Shown: positions 18,944-28,149 of the stretch, in pieces
Layout: each line of letters starts with the position of its first letter
Numbering within the stretch: position 1 is the first letter of the stretch
DNA from: an uncultured Selenomonadales bacterium
GTDB lineage: Bacteria > Bacillota > Negativicutes > Acidaminococcales > Acidaminococcaceae
Assembly (NCBI GenBank): GCA_900315805.1
Contig: ONAN01000003.1
Span: forward strand, 1 to 64,000
Direction: 5' to 3'
Length of the DNA stretch: 64,000 bases
The notes under the pieces: generated by a model
Databases searched by the model: none
Told to the model about the DNA's origin: nothing
Seen by the model: only the letters and a program-made list of their open reading frames with translations
Position numbers and translations under genes: made by a program

Positions 18944-21900
18944 ATGTTTTGCATGAATTGTGGTACGAAGCTGCCGGATCAGGCAAAGTTTTGTTTTCGT
19001 TGTGGAGCCAAGGTGCCGGAGGGCATGGATGAAAAGGGCACAGCCGGCCAGCCGGCGGATTCGGCCGGAAGTGCTGCGGCGCCGGAAAATGCAGCAGCTG
19101 CTGCACCGGAAGAAACGGTTCCTGCGGCAACAGCAGCAGAAAATGACCAGGCTGCAGAACAGGAACCGGCTTTGCCGGAGGTGCCGGGCAGCCATATGGT
19201 CCTCCTTTCCAAGTATCATATTGATTTTCCGGAACCTCTGGCGCTGCGGCGGCAGTTGTGGAGGCCGTTCAACATAGAAGGGGAACGCCGGAGCCGTTTG
19301 GTTTATGACGAGATTCAGGAAAAGATCCATTCGGAGAACTACACGGATCCCGCGGAACTGGCCGGAGACCTGAGCAAGGTCATTTTTTCGCAGTGCGGCC
19401 CTTCCTTTACGGCGGCACTTGAAGTGCTCATCGATCATGGCGTCGAAGTGGTAAGCATGGATGATCTCACGGAAAAAATCACGGATAGATTCTGTGAGAC
19501 AGACCTGATAAAGGGACTCATGGAGGATAAGGCGGAAATCGCCCGCTTTTTGGAACAGCTCGGCTTGGAAAAGGAAGCCAACAAGGCCCACTGGCAGGGC
19601 GGCGGGTTTGGCATCAGCGGCGCTATTTCGGGAGCCGTCAAAGCGGGGATGCTCAATATGGCACAAGATGGCCTGAGCGCCCTGGGACGAACCATTACCG
19701 GCAATACGTATGACGGCCGGGCCAGGAAATTCATCCGCGAGCGGGTGGACAGACGCGATTATCCCTCCATTTGCAGCGATATCACAGAGAGCATCATCTC
19801 GGTCTGGCTGGTCAATGAGATCGTCCAGATTCTGGTAGAACATGGCAGACTGCCCGACTATTCCTTTACAACTAAAGAGGTGAAGAGCCGGATGGCCAAT
19901 ATCGATGCCATGTTGAAAAACGGCCGGTATACCAAGGATATGGCGATGCAGGCCTACTGTGATTGTCTGCCCCGTACGGGTTCGAGCTTTGGTGTCTACC
20001 GGGCTATGGTGGAATTGATGCCGGAAGCCATCCCGGATGTCCTGGAAGTCGCGGATAAGGAAGGGGAAGGGCTTTCCCTGGCTCTTGCGTTATGGCATGA
20101 CTGGCGGCAGCCAGGCAGCCTTACTTTTCCGGATTGGGTGTCGTGCCTGGGAATCCACGAAGGGTATGCCATTAAAGGGCCTGAGATGATGGCCATGCTC
20201 CGCTATATCTTCGAACAGTATCCTGAAGGCTTCGCGGACCGGAAGGTCCTCATCAATGGCAGCAATCTGACCATTCCCTTCTATCCTGAATTGGAGAATA
20301 TTTCGTATTACGGGTTCGGGGAGAATTTGCAGTTTGACTGTGACGCCATAGCCCCCATTGATTTTGCAGCCAAAAAAATCCGCTTTTACCATGTCCATTT
20401 TGCACCGCCTTATGCGGCCACGGAATCTGCCCAGGTCGAAAACCAGAAGGCAGAGGCACAAAAGGCCTTGGACGGGAAAGACTTGGAAAAAGCCGCGGCG
20501 GCGTATCAGGCTGGTGCGGATATGGGCGATGCAGAATGCATGTATCGCCTGGGCCTTGTCTGCCGGGAGCGGCAGCAGTCTGACGAAGCGGCTAAATGGC
20601 TGCAGGTGGCAGCGGAAATGGGAGAAGCCGATGCGGCTTGGGAATACTTCAAGATGGCCGGCCAAAAGGACGGAAGCCCGGATTATACATACCTTTTCAA
20701 AGCCGCTGATGCGGGCCACGGGAAGGCCGCTTTCAGAGCCGGCCAGCTGTATGAGGCGGGTAAGGGCCTGCCGGATGGAGTGGATTTTGACAAGGCCGCC
20801 GTGTATTATGAAAAAGCTGCCGCCCGGGGCGTAGAGGGAGCGGAAGAAGCGGTAGAGCGGGTGAAGAAGGCCGCCCAAACCCCTGCGTTCCAGACAATCC
20901 TTTTTAATGACTATCAGAAATACAAGGATGCGGACGAAGCCCGCGCCTTGGCATACCTGCGCCGCTGTGCCGCACGGGGTCATGAGGAAGCCCGCAGGAC
21001 GCTGGCCGCCTGGGACCTGAAAGGCGCAGAAAAAGCCCGGGAGGCCGGTGACGATACGGACTGGGCAGCGATATGCGCCTTGTATGAGGAGGCCGCAAGT
21101 TGCGGCAGTCCTGAGGGCTGCTACGAGCTGGCTCTCTTAAAGGAAAGCGGAAAAGGCACGGATTGCGACAAGCAAGGCGCTGCCAGCCTCTTTCTTCAGT
21201 CCGCACAGGCCGGTTACGGCCCGGCCTGTGTCCGGATGGGCCGGTCTTATGAAGAGCGGAACGATCCGGAAAGCGCGTTCCAGTGGTATCGAAAAGGTGC
21301 TGCATCTCATGATTCCCAGGCATGCCTGCATGCGGGACTTTGTTATGCGGAAGGGACCGGCTGTGAAAAGGATTTGGCACAGGCACGGAATTACCTTTCT
21401 ACAGCGTTGCAAGACGGGATAGGCGAAGCAGCGGCCCCGCTGTCGCGTGTCAACCTTGCCTGTGGCGATACCTGCCAGGCAGACGGCCGCTATGCGGAAG
21501 CCCTGAAGTACTATGAAGAAGCGGCTGCCGGCAAGAATGCGGCAGCCATGCTGAAGGCTGCGAAATTGCGGGGAAACGGGGACCTGGACGTATACGATTA
21601 TACCAAGGCCATGGCCTGGTACGATGCAGCGGCGGCACTTCAGCCGGAAACAGAGGAAACGAAGAAGGAGCGGATTTGTCTGAAGGCCGCCGGTTCTTTT
21701 GAAGAAAGCCTGGAATATATGCAGGAAAAACATGGCGGGATGCTGGAAGGAACCCATTACCATCTGGGTGACGATATTTCTGACGGACTCCTTGACAATG
21801 TCATGAAGGCATACGGCGGCAAGCTGGAGGTGGAGCCGTCTGAAATCTTCCTCGTCTGTGATGCGGCGAACGCGCTCTTCTGGGGCAAAGGGAAGAAAGG

Positions 21901-22669
21901 CTTTCTCATTACGAAAGAGGGGGACGTCTGTACTTCCCAGGGGGAAAAGGAATCGCTGGGTGCGTTCAGCGGAGTACATCTGGATGAAACCCATTCCCTC
22001 CAGAGCGACACGGGCTTTGTCTTCTGCACCTTTGCCGCAAGCGATTACGGAGAACTGGATGAATCGTTTGCAAAATGGTTGATGGAGGAAGTGATCCTTT
22101 CAGAGGATGAATATGCCGTCGCCGAGGCTTGCGGTGTCTTTGAGGACGAAGAGGAGACCGATGGCGGCGACGGGGAGGATTTGTCGGAAGAGGAGGCGGA
22201 GGATAGCGGATGCGGAGCTCCCCCTGCCTCGGCAAGCCCTGCCCCGCACCAGCCGGGAGAAGGCCCCGGCAGGGAAGAACTCCGTGCCTTTACGGAGCAG
22301 CTGGCCCGGCAGGTGGGAGACAGGCACGTCTACCTGTATTGTGCCCCGGAAATACCGCCCAAGAAATTGACGAACGCCCTGACAAGCTACGCCAAGAACA
22401 TGGATGTGGATCCGGCAGACGTGCTGGTCCTCTGCGACAACACAATCAGGGGGAGCGCCCGCGATGGATTCCTCCTGACTTGGGACGGCATCCTTTCGTC
22501 CAGCGAGGGCTGGTTTGCCCTGAAGGATATGGAGTGCCTGGAACCACCCACGAGCATTTGGACTGGGCACATTACCGCGTGGCCAGGAAACCGGACGGTT
22601 TTGGAAGTGGGAAAAGATAAGGAATTCACCTGGTTCTGTGAAGGGTTGAGCCGTCTGCTGAAGCGGTAG
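18944..22669 (+). CDS. Large zinc-ribbon and Sel1-repeat protein of unknown function
   Basis: A 1241-residue protein, unusually large for this region. Residues 3-20 form a zinc ribbon with two C-x2-C pairs (Cys 3, 6, 17, 20). An Ala/Glu/Pro-rich linker follows to about residue 85, then a segment of about 400 residues that I do not recognise. From about 490 to 900 there are many Sel1/TPR-like repeats of about 36 residues with the usual A-x2-G-x3-A spacing (for example GDAECMYRLGLVCRE, YGPACVRMGRSYEE). The C-terminal third carries two copies of a small domain, one near IFLVCDAANALFWGKGKKGF and one near VLVLCDNTIRGSARDGFLLT, joined by an acidic linker. There is no signal peptide or membrane segment, so it is probably a cytoplasmic scaffold. 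The ATG at 18944 has better ribosome-site spacing than the one at 18938. Confidence 0.85.
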   Translation: MFCMNCGTKLPDQAKFCFRCGAKVPEGMDEKGTAGQPADSAGSAAAPENAAAAAPEETVPAATAAENDQAAEQEPALPEVPGSHMVLLSKYHIDFPEPLALRRQLWRPFNIEGERRSRLVYDEIQEKIHSENYTDPAELAGDLSKVIFSQCGPSFTAALEVLIDHGVEVVSMDDLTEKITDRFCETDLIKGLMEDKAEIARFLEQLGLEKEANKAHWQGGGFGISGAISGAVKAGMLNMAQDGLSALGRTITGNTYDGRARKFIRERVDRRDYPSICSDITESIISVWLVNEIVQILVEHGRLPDYSFTTKEVKSRMANIDAMLKNGRYTKDMAMQAYCDCLPRTGSSFGVYRAMVELMPEAIPDVLEVADKEGEGLSLALALWHDWRQPGSLTFPDWVSCLGIHEGYAIKGPEMMAMLRYIFEQYPEGFADRKVLINGSNLTIPFYPELENISYYGFGENLQFDCDAIAPIDFAAKKIRFYHVHFAPPYAATESAQVENQKAEAQKALDGKDLEKAAAAYQAGADMGDAECMYRLGLVCRERQQSDEAAKWLQVAAEMGEADAAWEYFKMAGQKDGSPDYTYLFKAADAGHGKAAFRAGQLYEAGKGLPDGVDFDKAAVYYEKAAARGVEGAEEAVERVKKAAQTPAFQTILFNDYQKYKDADEARALAYLRRCAARGHEEARRTLAAWDLKGAEKAREAGDDTDWAAICALYEEAASCGSPEGCYELALLKESGKGTDCDKQGAASLFLQSAQAGYGPACVRMGRSYEERNDPESAFQWYRKGAASHDSQACLHAGLCYAEGTGCEKDLAQARNYLSTALQDGIGEAAAPLSRVNLACGDTCQADGRYAEALKYYEEAAAGKNAAAMLKAAKLRGNGDLDVYDYTKAMAWYDAAAALQPETEETKKERICLKAAGSFEESLEYMQEKHGGMLEGTHYHLGDDISDGLLDNVMKAYGGKLEVEPSEIFLVCDAANALFWGKGKKGFLITKEGDVCTSQGEKESLGAFSGVHLDETHSLQSDTGFVFCTFAASDYGELDESFAKWLMEEVILSEDEYAVAEACGVFEDEEETDGGDGEDLSEEEAEDSGCGAPPASASPAPHQPGEGPGREELRAFTEQLARQVGDRHVYLYCAPEIPPKKLTNALTSYAKNMDVDPADVLVLCDNTIRGSARDGFLLTWDGILSSSEGWFALKDMECLEPPTSIWTGHITAWPGNRTVLEVGKDKEFTWFCEGLSRLLKR

Positions 22670-22734
22670 CCTGAATTGTCCCCGGAATGATGGTCCGGGC
22701 CCGGGACGGGTCCGGTGGAACCAATACAGTAAAG

Positions 22735-22775
22735 ACACCGGCATGGAGATACAAAATCCATGCCGGTGTTCTGTT
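22735..22775 (+). terminator. Terminator after the Sel1-repeat gene
   Basis: A perfect 13-bp stem (22735-22747 with 22757-22769) followed by a T-rich stretch. Confidence 0.85.
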
Positions 22776-22827
22776 TCAAGCTGATAAGATATGGTCAGGA
22801 AGATACGGGGACGGGATATACCATAAA

Positions 22828-22850
22828 GATGTCATGTATCAATTGACATC
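22828..22850 (+). promoter_or_regulatory. Inverted repeat over the -35 box of the Rrf2 promoter
   Basis: GATGTCA-N9-TGACATC, a perfect 7-9-7 inverted repeat whose right arm covers the -35 box. Confidence 0.55.
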
Positions 22851-22871
22851 AAAAATGTAATATGATATATT
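22843..22871 (+). promoter_or_regulatory. Strong promoter of the Rrf2 gene
   Basis: A consensus TTGACA (22843-22848) and TATATT (22866-22871) with 17-base spacing, about 100 bases before the Rrf2 start. Confidence 0.85.
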
Positions 22872-22874
22872 ACA
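22856..22874 (+). promoter_or_regulatory. Palindromic operator at the Rrf2 promoter
   Basis: TGTAATAT-GAT-ATATTACA is a perfect 8-3-8 palindrome covering the -10 box. Its position suggests repression, most simply autoregulation by the Rrf2 protein encoded just downstream. Confidence 0.7.
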
Positions 22875-22968
22875 ACAAGAAATGTTTCAGAAGACAGCGG
22901 TCTGCGGATTTACGAGGCCCTGCTGAATGGGAAGACCAGCAGATAAAAGAAGTAAGAGGTGGCATGCG

Positions 22969-23406
22969 ATGCAGATATCGACGAAATTCACGATAGCCGT
23001 CCATATCCTGATGGCTGCAAAATACTTTGAAGGAAAACAGAAAATCACGAGCTCGTTTCTGGCTGGCAGCATCGGCTCCAATCCGGTCATTGTCCGGAAC
23101 ATCATGCTGCAGCTGCAGGAAGCGGGCATCATTGACGTGAAGCGCGGCCCCGGCGGCATCACCATCAACCGCCCGCTCTCCCGGATTACCTATCTGGACA
23201 TCTATAAGGCCGTGGAGACCAACAGCGGGGACGACCTGTTCCGCTTCCACGAAAACCCGAACAGGCTGTGCCCCGTCGGGCATAACATCCATGCCGCGCT
23301 GGACAAGTCCCTGGAACAGATCCAGCAAGCCTTTGAAAAGGAGCTGGCAGCCCACAACCTGGGCGATGTATATGACCATATCGAAGCGGCAGTGAAAGCG
23401 TCCTGA
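22969..23406 (+). CDS. Rrf2-family transcriptional regulator
   Basis: A 145-residue winged-helix regulator. It begins MQISTKFTIAVHILMAA, the conserved Rrf2 first helix, and has the SNPVIVRNIMLQLQEAGIIDVKRGPGG recognition helix and wing at about residues 41-67. Only one cysteine (in NRLCPVG near residue 99) is present in the region where IscR and NsrR have three, so it probably does not bind an iron-sulfur cluster and resembles the YwnA-like subgroup. AAGAGG precedes the ATG at 22969. The UvrA-like gene starts 62 bases downstream on the same strand and may be its target. Confidence 0.92.
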   Translation: MQISTKFTIAVHILMAAKYFEGKQKITSSFLAGSIGSNPVIVRNIMLQLQEAGIIDVKRGPGGITINRPLSRITYLDIYKAVETNSGDDLFRFHENPNRLCPVGHNIHAALDKSLEQIQQAFEKELAAHNLGDVYDHIEAAVKAS

Positions 23407-23468
23407 ACCTTAAGATTCACTGCGGAATGGTTTGCATTGATTCAGTGAGTGTAAGGAGAATATTGTTT

Positions 23469-25967
23469 ATGAAGACAAAGAAAAGGGTACAGCCGGCCTG
23501 CATCGAAGTGCGCGGTGCCCGGGTGCATAACCTGAAGGGAATCGACGTCGATGTACCGCTCCACACGATTACGGCCATTGCCGGCGTATCCGGGTCGGGC
23601 AAATCGTCCCTGGCCCTGGGCGTGCTCTATTCGGAAGGGTCCCGCCGCTACCTGGAGGCCCTTTCCACCTATACGCGCCGCCGTATGACCCAGGCCGAGA
23701 AGGCCCAGGTGGACGACGTGCGCTACGTGCCGGCAGCCCTGGCCTTGCACCAGCGCCCCGGCGTACCGGGCGTACGCAGCACGTTCGGCACGTCGACGGA
23801 ACTGCTGAACAGCCTGCGCCTTATGTTTTCGCGCCTGGCGCGCCACCGCTGCCCGAACGGCCACTATGTGGAACCGTCCCTGCATGTGGCGGCCATGAAG
23901 GAGATCACCTGCCCCGTGTGCGGCGCGAAGTTTTACGGGCCCGGTGCCGAAGACCTGGCTTTCAACAGCGGCGGCGCCTGCAAAACCTGCGGCGGCACGG
24001 GACTGGTCCGGACCGTCGACGAGTCGACCCTGGTGCCCGACGAAACCCTGACCATCGACGAGGGCGCTGTGCTGCCCTGGCAGACGCTCATGTGGTCCCT
24101 CATGAAGGATATCGCCCGCGAAATGGGCGTCCGGACCGATGTGCCTTTCAAAGACCTGACGCCGAAGGAACGGGATATCGTGTTCCACGGGCCGGCCGTC
24201 AAACGGCACATGATTTACCAGAACCAGACCACGGGCGCCACCGGTGAGATGGATTTCACGTACTTTAACGCCAAATACACCGTGGAGAATGCCTTGTCCC
24301 ACGTGAAGGACGAAAAGGGCATGAAACGGGTTGAAAAGTTCCTGAAGACCGATGTCTGCCCGGACTGCCACGGCACGCGCCTTTCCGAAGCGGCACGGGC
24401 GCCGCGCCTGCGGGGGATTTCCCTCGACGAGGCCTGCACCATGACGCTTTCGCAGCTCGTGGAGTGGGTGAACGGCGTGCCGGCCTCCCTGCCGGACTTT
24501 ATGCGGCCCATGGCACAGAGTATCTGCGCCTCTTTCCAGAGCGTGGCCAAACGCCTTATGGATCTGGGCCTCGGGTACATTACGCTGGACCGGGCGGCGT
24601 CGACCCTGTCCACGGGCGAACGCCAGCGCATGCAGCTGGCCCGGGCCGTGCGCAACCGCACCACGGGCGTGCTCTACGTGCTGGACGAACCGTCCATCGG
24701 GCTGCACCCGGCCAACATCGACGGCCTTTCCGGCGTGATGGACGACCTGGTGGCCGACGGCAACTCCGTCGTCCTCGTGGATCACGACACGCGCATCCTC
24801 TCTAGGGCGGACTGGATGATTGAAATGGGGCCGAAAGCCGGTGCCGAAGGCGGGCAGGTCATTGCCGCCGGCACCATAGCCGATATGGAACGGAACCCGG
24901 CGTCCGTCATCGGACCGTACCTGTCCGGCAAGGCGGCCGTCCGGATCCGGAAACCCATTGCCAAAGCCCATTTGTTCGACATTGGGCGGATTCATTTGAC
25001 GACCGGGCCGATCCACACGGTGAAACCCCTGGACGTGGTCTTTCCGAAGGGGCGCCTGTCCGTCGTGACCGGCGTGTCCGGGTCCGGCAAGACGACGCTG
25101 GTCCTGGAAAGCCTGATTCCTGCCCTGACGGCGCAGATGGCGGGCGAACCGCTGCCGCCGCACGTGCATTCCGTCGACGGCGGGGGCATCACGCAGGTGA
25201 AGCTGATTGACGCGACGCCCATCGGCATCAACGTGCGCTCCACCGTGGCGACCTATGCCGATGTGCACGACCAGCTCCGCAAGGTCTTCGCCAAAACGGA
25301 CGAAGCGAAAGCGGCCGGCTGGAAACCGGGGGCCTTTTCGTACAACACGGGCGCCCTGCGCTGTCCGACCTGCGACGGGACGGGCACTATCAGCCTCGAC
25401 GTGCAGTTCCTGCCCGATGTGGAAATCACCTGTCCCGACTGCCGCGGCACGCGCTACGCCGCGAAAGCGGGCGCCATCCGCTGGACGAACAAGGACGGTC
25501 TTTCCTACAGCCTGCCGCAGCTCATGGCCATGAGCGTCGACGAGGCCCTCAAGGCCTGCAAAGGCCTGCCCCTGGTGCTGCGCCGCCTGCAGGTCCTGCA
25601 CGATCTGGGCCTGGGCTACCTGACCCTGGGCGAAGAGACGCCGGGCCTTTCCGGCGGTGAGGCCCAGCGCCTGAAGCTGGCCAGTGAAATGGGGCGTCCG
25701 CAGGCGGACTCCCTGTTCGTCTTCGACGAACCCACCATCGGCCTGCATCCCCTCGACGTGCAGACGCTGCTGCAGGTCTTCCAGACCCTGCTGGACCAGG
25801 GTGCCACGGTCCTCGTCATCGAGCATGACCTGGACGTCATCCGCAACGCGGACTATATCGTGGACCTGGGACCGGGCGGCGGGGAAGAAGGCGGCAAGGT
25901 CGTCGCGGCCGGTACGCTGCGCGACGTGAAGGCCTGCCCGGACAGCCTGACGGGAAAGTATCTCTAA
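23469..25967 (+). CDS. UvrA2-like excinuclease ABC subunit A
   Basis: An 832-residue UvrA-family ABC ATPase with two nucleotide-binding domains. Walker A loops are GVSGSGKSS near residue 39 and GVSGSGKTT near 532. Signatures are LSTGERQRMQLAR and LSGGEAQRLKLA, and the Walker B segments LDEPSIGLHP and FDEPTIGLHP are intact. Zinc modules with CPVCG...CKTCGG and CPTCDG...CPDCRG are present. Housekeeping UvrA has about 940 residues; the short length here fits class II UvrA (UvrA2/DrrC-like), which lacks the UvrB-binding insert and is linked to tolerance of DNA-binding drugs. AAGGAG lies 9 bases before the ATG. No uvrB or uvrC is nearby. Confidence 0.9.
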   Translation: MKTKKRVQPACIEVRGARVHNLKGIDVDVPLHTITAIAGVSGSGKSSLALGVLYSEGSRRYLEALSTYTRRRMTQAEKAQVDDVRYVPAALALHQRPGVPGVRSTFGTSTELLNSLRLMFSRLARHRCPNGHYVEPSLHVAAMKEITCPVCGAKFYGPGAEDLAFNSGGACKTCGGTGLVRTVDESTLVPDETLTIDEGAVLPWQTLMWSLMKDIAREMGVRTDVPFKDLTPKERDIVFHGPAVKRHMIYQNQTTGATGEMDFTYFNAKYTVENALSHVKDEKGMKRVEKFLKTDVCPDCHGTRLSEAARAPRLRGISLDEACTMTLSQLVEWVNGVPASLPDFMRPMAQSICASFQSVAKRLMDLGLGYITLDRAASTLSTGERQRMQLARAVRNRTTGVLYVLDEPSIGLHPANIDGLSGVMDDLVADGNSVVLVDHDTRILSRADWMIEMGPKAGAEGGQVIAAGTIADMERNPASVIGPYLSGKAAVRIRKPIAKAHLFDIGRIHLTTGPIHTVKPLDVVFPKGRLSVVTGVSGSGKTTLVLESLIPALTAQMAGEPLPPHVHSVDGGGITQVKLIDATPIGINVRSTVATYADVHDQLRKVFAKTDEAKAAGWKPGAFSYNTGALRCPTCDGTGTISLDVQFLPDVEITCPDCRGTRYAAKAGAIRWTNKDGLSYSLPQLMAMSVDEALKACKGLPLVLRRLQVLHDLGLGYLTLGEETPGLSGGEAQRLKLASEMGRPQADSLFVFDEPTIGLHPLDVQTLLQVFQTLLDQGATVLVIEHDLDVIRNADYIVDLGPGGGEEGGKVVAAGTLRDVKACPDSLTGKYL

Positions 25968-26036
25968 CCATAAATAAATAGCATAGTGACTATGGCAGAT
26001 TGGAATCCTGGACAGCGGGATTGTATGCTACGATAA

Positions 26037-26070
26037 AAGCGCAGGCATGGCGTTGCCTGCGCTTATTTGT
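26037..26070 (+). terminator. Terminator after the UvrA2-like gene
   Basis: A perfect 11-bp stem (26037-26047 with 26054-26064) with a 6-base loop, followed by ATTTGTT. Confidence 0.75.
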
Positions 26071-26103
26071 TATGCATATCACAGATGGAGAAAGGATTGC
26101 ATC

Positions 26104-27099
26104 ATGCCTAAGAAACATTTTCTGCCTGCTTTGTTCCTGTCGTCCCTCCTGCTGCTTGTCTCGGCCTGCGGCAGCTCGGCGGCACCGGCCGGGCCGGCTG
26201 ACAAGGGGAGCGGCTCCGGTACGGCCGGCGGCCCCTATACGGCGGCCACGCCGATCCGCACCGTCGTGGCGGATCCGGCCTTCGGAAACTACGGCCGCCT
26301 CCTGTTCCCAGTCCAGAAAGGCTATTACAGCGGGGATACGCTGGGCAAGCTGGACCTGGTCTGGTACAACAACATCAATCCGCGCAAGACCGTGGAAATC
26401 GTGAATTACCTGCACCGCGAAGCGGCAGCAGGCCGGACGGTCTTTTACGATATCTACACGGAACAGGAAAAACGGGCCGACAGTGCCAAAAGGGACACGG
26501 GCCTCTTCTTCTTCCGCGGCCGGCCGGGCGCCAAAACGGCCATCGTCAACGCCGGCGGCGGCTTCGCCTATGTCGGGGCCATGCAGGACAGCTTCCCCGT
26601 GGCCCTCGAACTGTCCAAAAAAGGGTACAACGCCTTCGCGCTGATCTACCGGCCCGGCGCGGAAACGGCCTGCCAGGACCTGTCGCGGGCCATCGCCTTT
26701 TTGAGTGAAAACGCCGGCAGGCTGCAGATCGACATGAAAGGCTATTCCCTGTGGGGCGGCTCGGCCGGCGCCCGCATGGCGGCCTGGGTCGGCAGTTACG
26801 GCACGGCCGCTTTCGGGGAAAAGCCGTACCCGCAGCCGGCCATGATCGTGACGCAGTATACGGGCATGTCCGAAGTGACAGGCAAGGAACCGCCGACTTA
26901 CGCCAATGTGGGTACGAGTGACGGCATCGCCTGGTACCGCACCATGGAGGACCGCATCGCCCGGATCCGCGCAGCCGGGCAGGACGCGCAAATTGAGGTG
27001 TTCCCCGGCCTGCACCATGGCTTCGGCCTCGGCGAAGGCACGGCGGCCCAGGGCTGGGTGGATCACGCCACGGCCTTCTGGGAAAAGCACGCGCGCTGA
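26104..27099 (+). CDS. Alpha/beta-hydrolase esterase lipoprotein
   Basis: A 331-residue exported enzyme. The signal peptide ends in the lipobox V-S-A-C near residues 18-21, followed by a Gly/Ala/Ser linker, so it should be anchored to a membrane outside the cytoplasm. The hydrolase fold shows the nucleophile motif GGSAG near residues 218-222 and a late His in LHHGFG near 303-308. The arrangement resembles acetyl-xylan and other small-ester esterases (BD-FAE or DLH-like), with the oxyanion strand AIVNAGGGFAYVG near 146-158. The substrate is not determined. It appears to stand alone. Confidence 0.8.
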   Translation: MPKKHFLPALFLSSLLLLVSACGSSAAPAGPADKGSGSGTAGGPYTAATPIRTVVADPAFGNYGRLLFPVQKGYYSGDTLGKLDLVWYNNINPRKTVEIVNYLHREAAAGRTVFYDIYTEQEKRADSAKRDTGLFFFRGRPGAKTAIVNAGGGFAYVGAMQDSFPVALELSKKGYNAFALIYRPGAETACQDLSRAIAFLSENAGRLQIDMKGYSLWGGSAGARMAAWVGSYGTAAFGEKPYPQPAMIVTQYTGMSEVTGKEPPTYANVGTSDGIAWYRTMEDRIARIRAAGQDAQIEVFPGLHHGFGLGEGTAAQGWVDHATAFWEKHAR

Positions 27100-27109
27100 C
27101 GGCGGCAGG

Positions 27110-27138
27110 TTGCCCGCAGGGTATACCGGTGTTATGAT
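27110..27138 (+). promoter_or_regulatory. Promoter of the 3-hydroxyacyl-CoA dehydrogenase gene
   Basis: TTGCCC (27110-27115) and TATGAT (27133-27138) with 17-base spacing. Confidence 0.55.
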
Positions 27139-27150
27139 ATAGGCAGAGCC

Positions 27151-27170
27151 AGTTAAATGGTCATTTAACT
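27151..27170 (+). promoter_or_regulatory. Palindromic operator upstream of the dehydrogenase gene
   Basis: AGTTAAATG-GT-CATTTAACT is a perfect 9-2-9 palindrome between the promoter and the ribosome binding site, well placed for repression. The form resembles TetR/FadR-type fatty-acid operators, but no such regulator is encoded nearby. Confidence 0.7.
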
Positions 27171-27188
27171 TCGAAAGGAGATCTTATA

Positions 27189-28070
27189 ATGAGCATTCAG
27201 AAGATTGGTATTGCCGGCGCCGGCACCATGGGCTATTCCATGGCGGACATCTTTGCCGCCAAAGGATTCGACGTGACCTTGTGGAACCACCGGGCCCCGA
27301 CGCTGGAAAAGGCGAAAACGCATATCAGCGCCGCCTCGCGCGAAAAGATTCATTACACGACGCAGCTCGAAGACATTGCGAATGTCGACCTGATTGTGGA
27401 AAGCGTGACGGAAAACCTCCAGATCAAGACAGACTTTTACGACAAACTTTCCCGGGTGGTGGATGACCATACCATCGTGGCTACCAATACATCGGGCCTG
27501 TCCATCAACACCCTGGCGGCCCATGTGAAGCACCCGGACCGCTTCCTGGGCATGCACTGGTTCAACCCGCCGACCCTGATCCTCCTGATTGAAATCATCA
27601 AGAACGACCAGACGCGGCAGGATGTAGCGGAAACGGTGCGCGACCTGGCCGTCCGCATCGGCAAGAAACCCGTCATCGTGAACAAGGACGTTTTCGGGTT
27701 CGCGGCCAACCGCCTGCAGCTTGCCGTCCTCCGCGAAGCCCTGTCCATGGTGGAGCAGGGCGTCGTGTCGCCCGAAGGCATCGACGATGTCATGAAATAC
27801 GGCCTGGGCTTCCGCTGGGCCTGCATCGGACCGCTGGAAACGGTGGATTTCGGCGGCATCGACACGTTCTACCACATTGCCGAATACCTGGTGCCGGACC
27901 TGGCAGACAGCCATGCCGTCCCGGCCCTCCTGAAGGAGCATTACGACAAAGGCGAACTCGGCGTCAAGGCCGGCAAAGGCTTCTACGACTACTCCGACGG
28001 GAAAGATGTCGCGGCGACGAAGGCCCGCGACGAAAAACTGAAGAAGCTCTTCGATGCCCTGTACAAATGA
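27189..28070 (+). CDS. 3-hydroxyacyl-CoA dehydrogenase (3-hydroxybutyryl-CoA dehydrogenase-like)
   Basis: A 293-residue soluble NAD(P)-dependent dehydrogenase. The Rossmann loop GIAGAGTMGYSMADIFA at about residues 7-23 and the catalytic segments GMHWFNPP (about 118-125, with the active His) and NRLQLAVLREA (about 176-186, including the conserved Asn) are present. The C-terminal domain shows GLGFRWACIGPLETVDFGG and GKGFYDYS. In related fermenters this enzyme reduces acetoacetyl-CoA in butyrate formation or acts in aromatic or fatty acid degradation. No partner enzymes are adjacent. AAAGGAG precedes the ATG. Confidence 0.9.
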   Translation: MSIQKIGIAGAGTMGYSMADIFAAKGFDVTLWNHRAPTLEKAKTHISAASREKIHYTTQLEDIANVDLIVESVTENLQIKTDFYDKLSRVVDDHTIVATNTSGLSINTLAAHVKHPDRFLGMHWFNPPTLILLIEIIKNDQTRQDVAETVRDLAVRIGKKPVIVNKDVFGFAANRLQLAVLREALSMVEQGVVSPEGIDDVMKYGLGFRWACIGPLETVDFGGIDTFYHIAEYLVPDLADSHAVPALLKEHYDKGELGVKAGKGFYDYSDGKDVAATKARDEKLKKLFDALYK

Positions 28071-28093
28071 CAGGCTGCATCCGGACAAACAAG

Positions 28094-28134
28094 AACCTCC
28101 GCAGAACCACGTGTTTTGCGGAGGTTTCGTTTTT
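28094..28134 (+). terminator. Terminator after the dehydrogenase gene
   Basis: A perfect 10-bp stem (AACCTCCGCA with TGCGGAGGTT) followed by TCGTTTTT. It lies just downstream of the convergent MATE gene as well. Confidence 0.85.
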
Positions 28135-28149
28135 GCAGCCGGGGACGCT

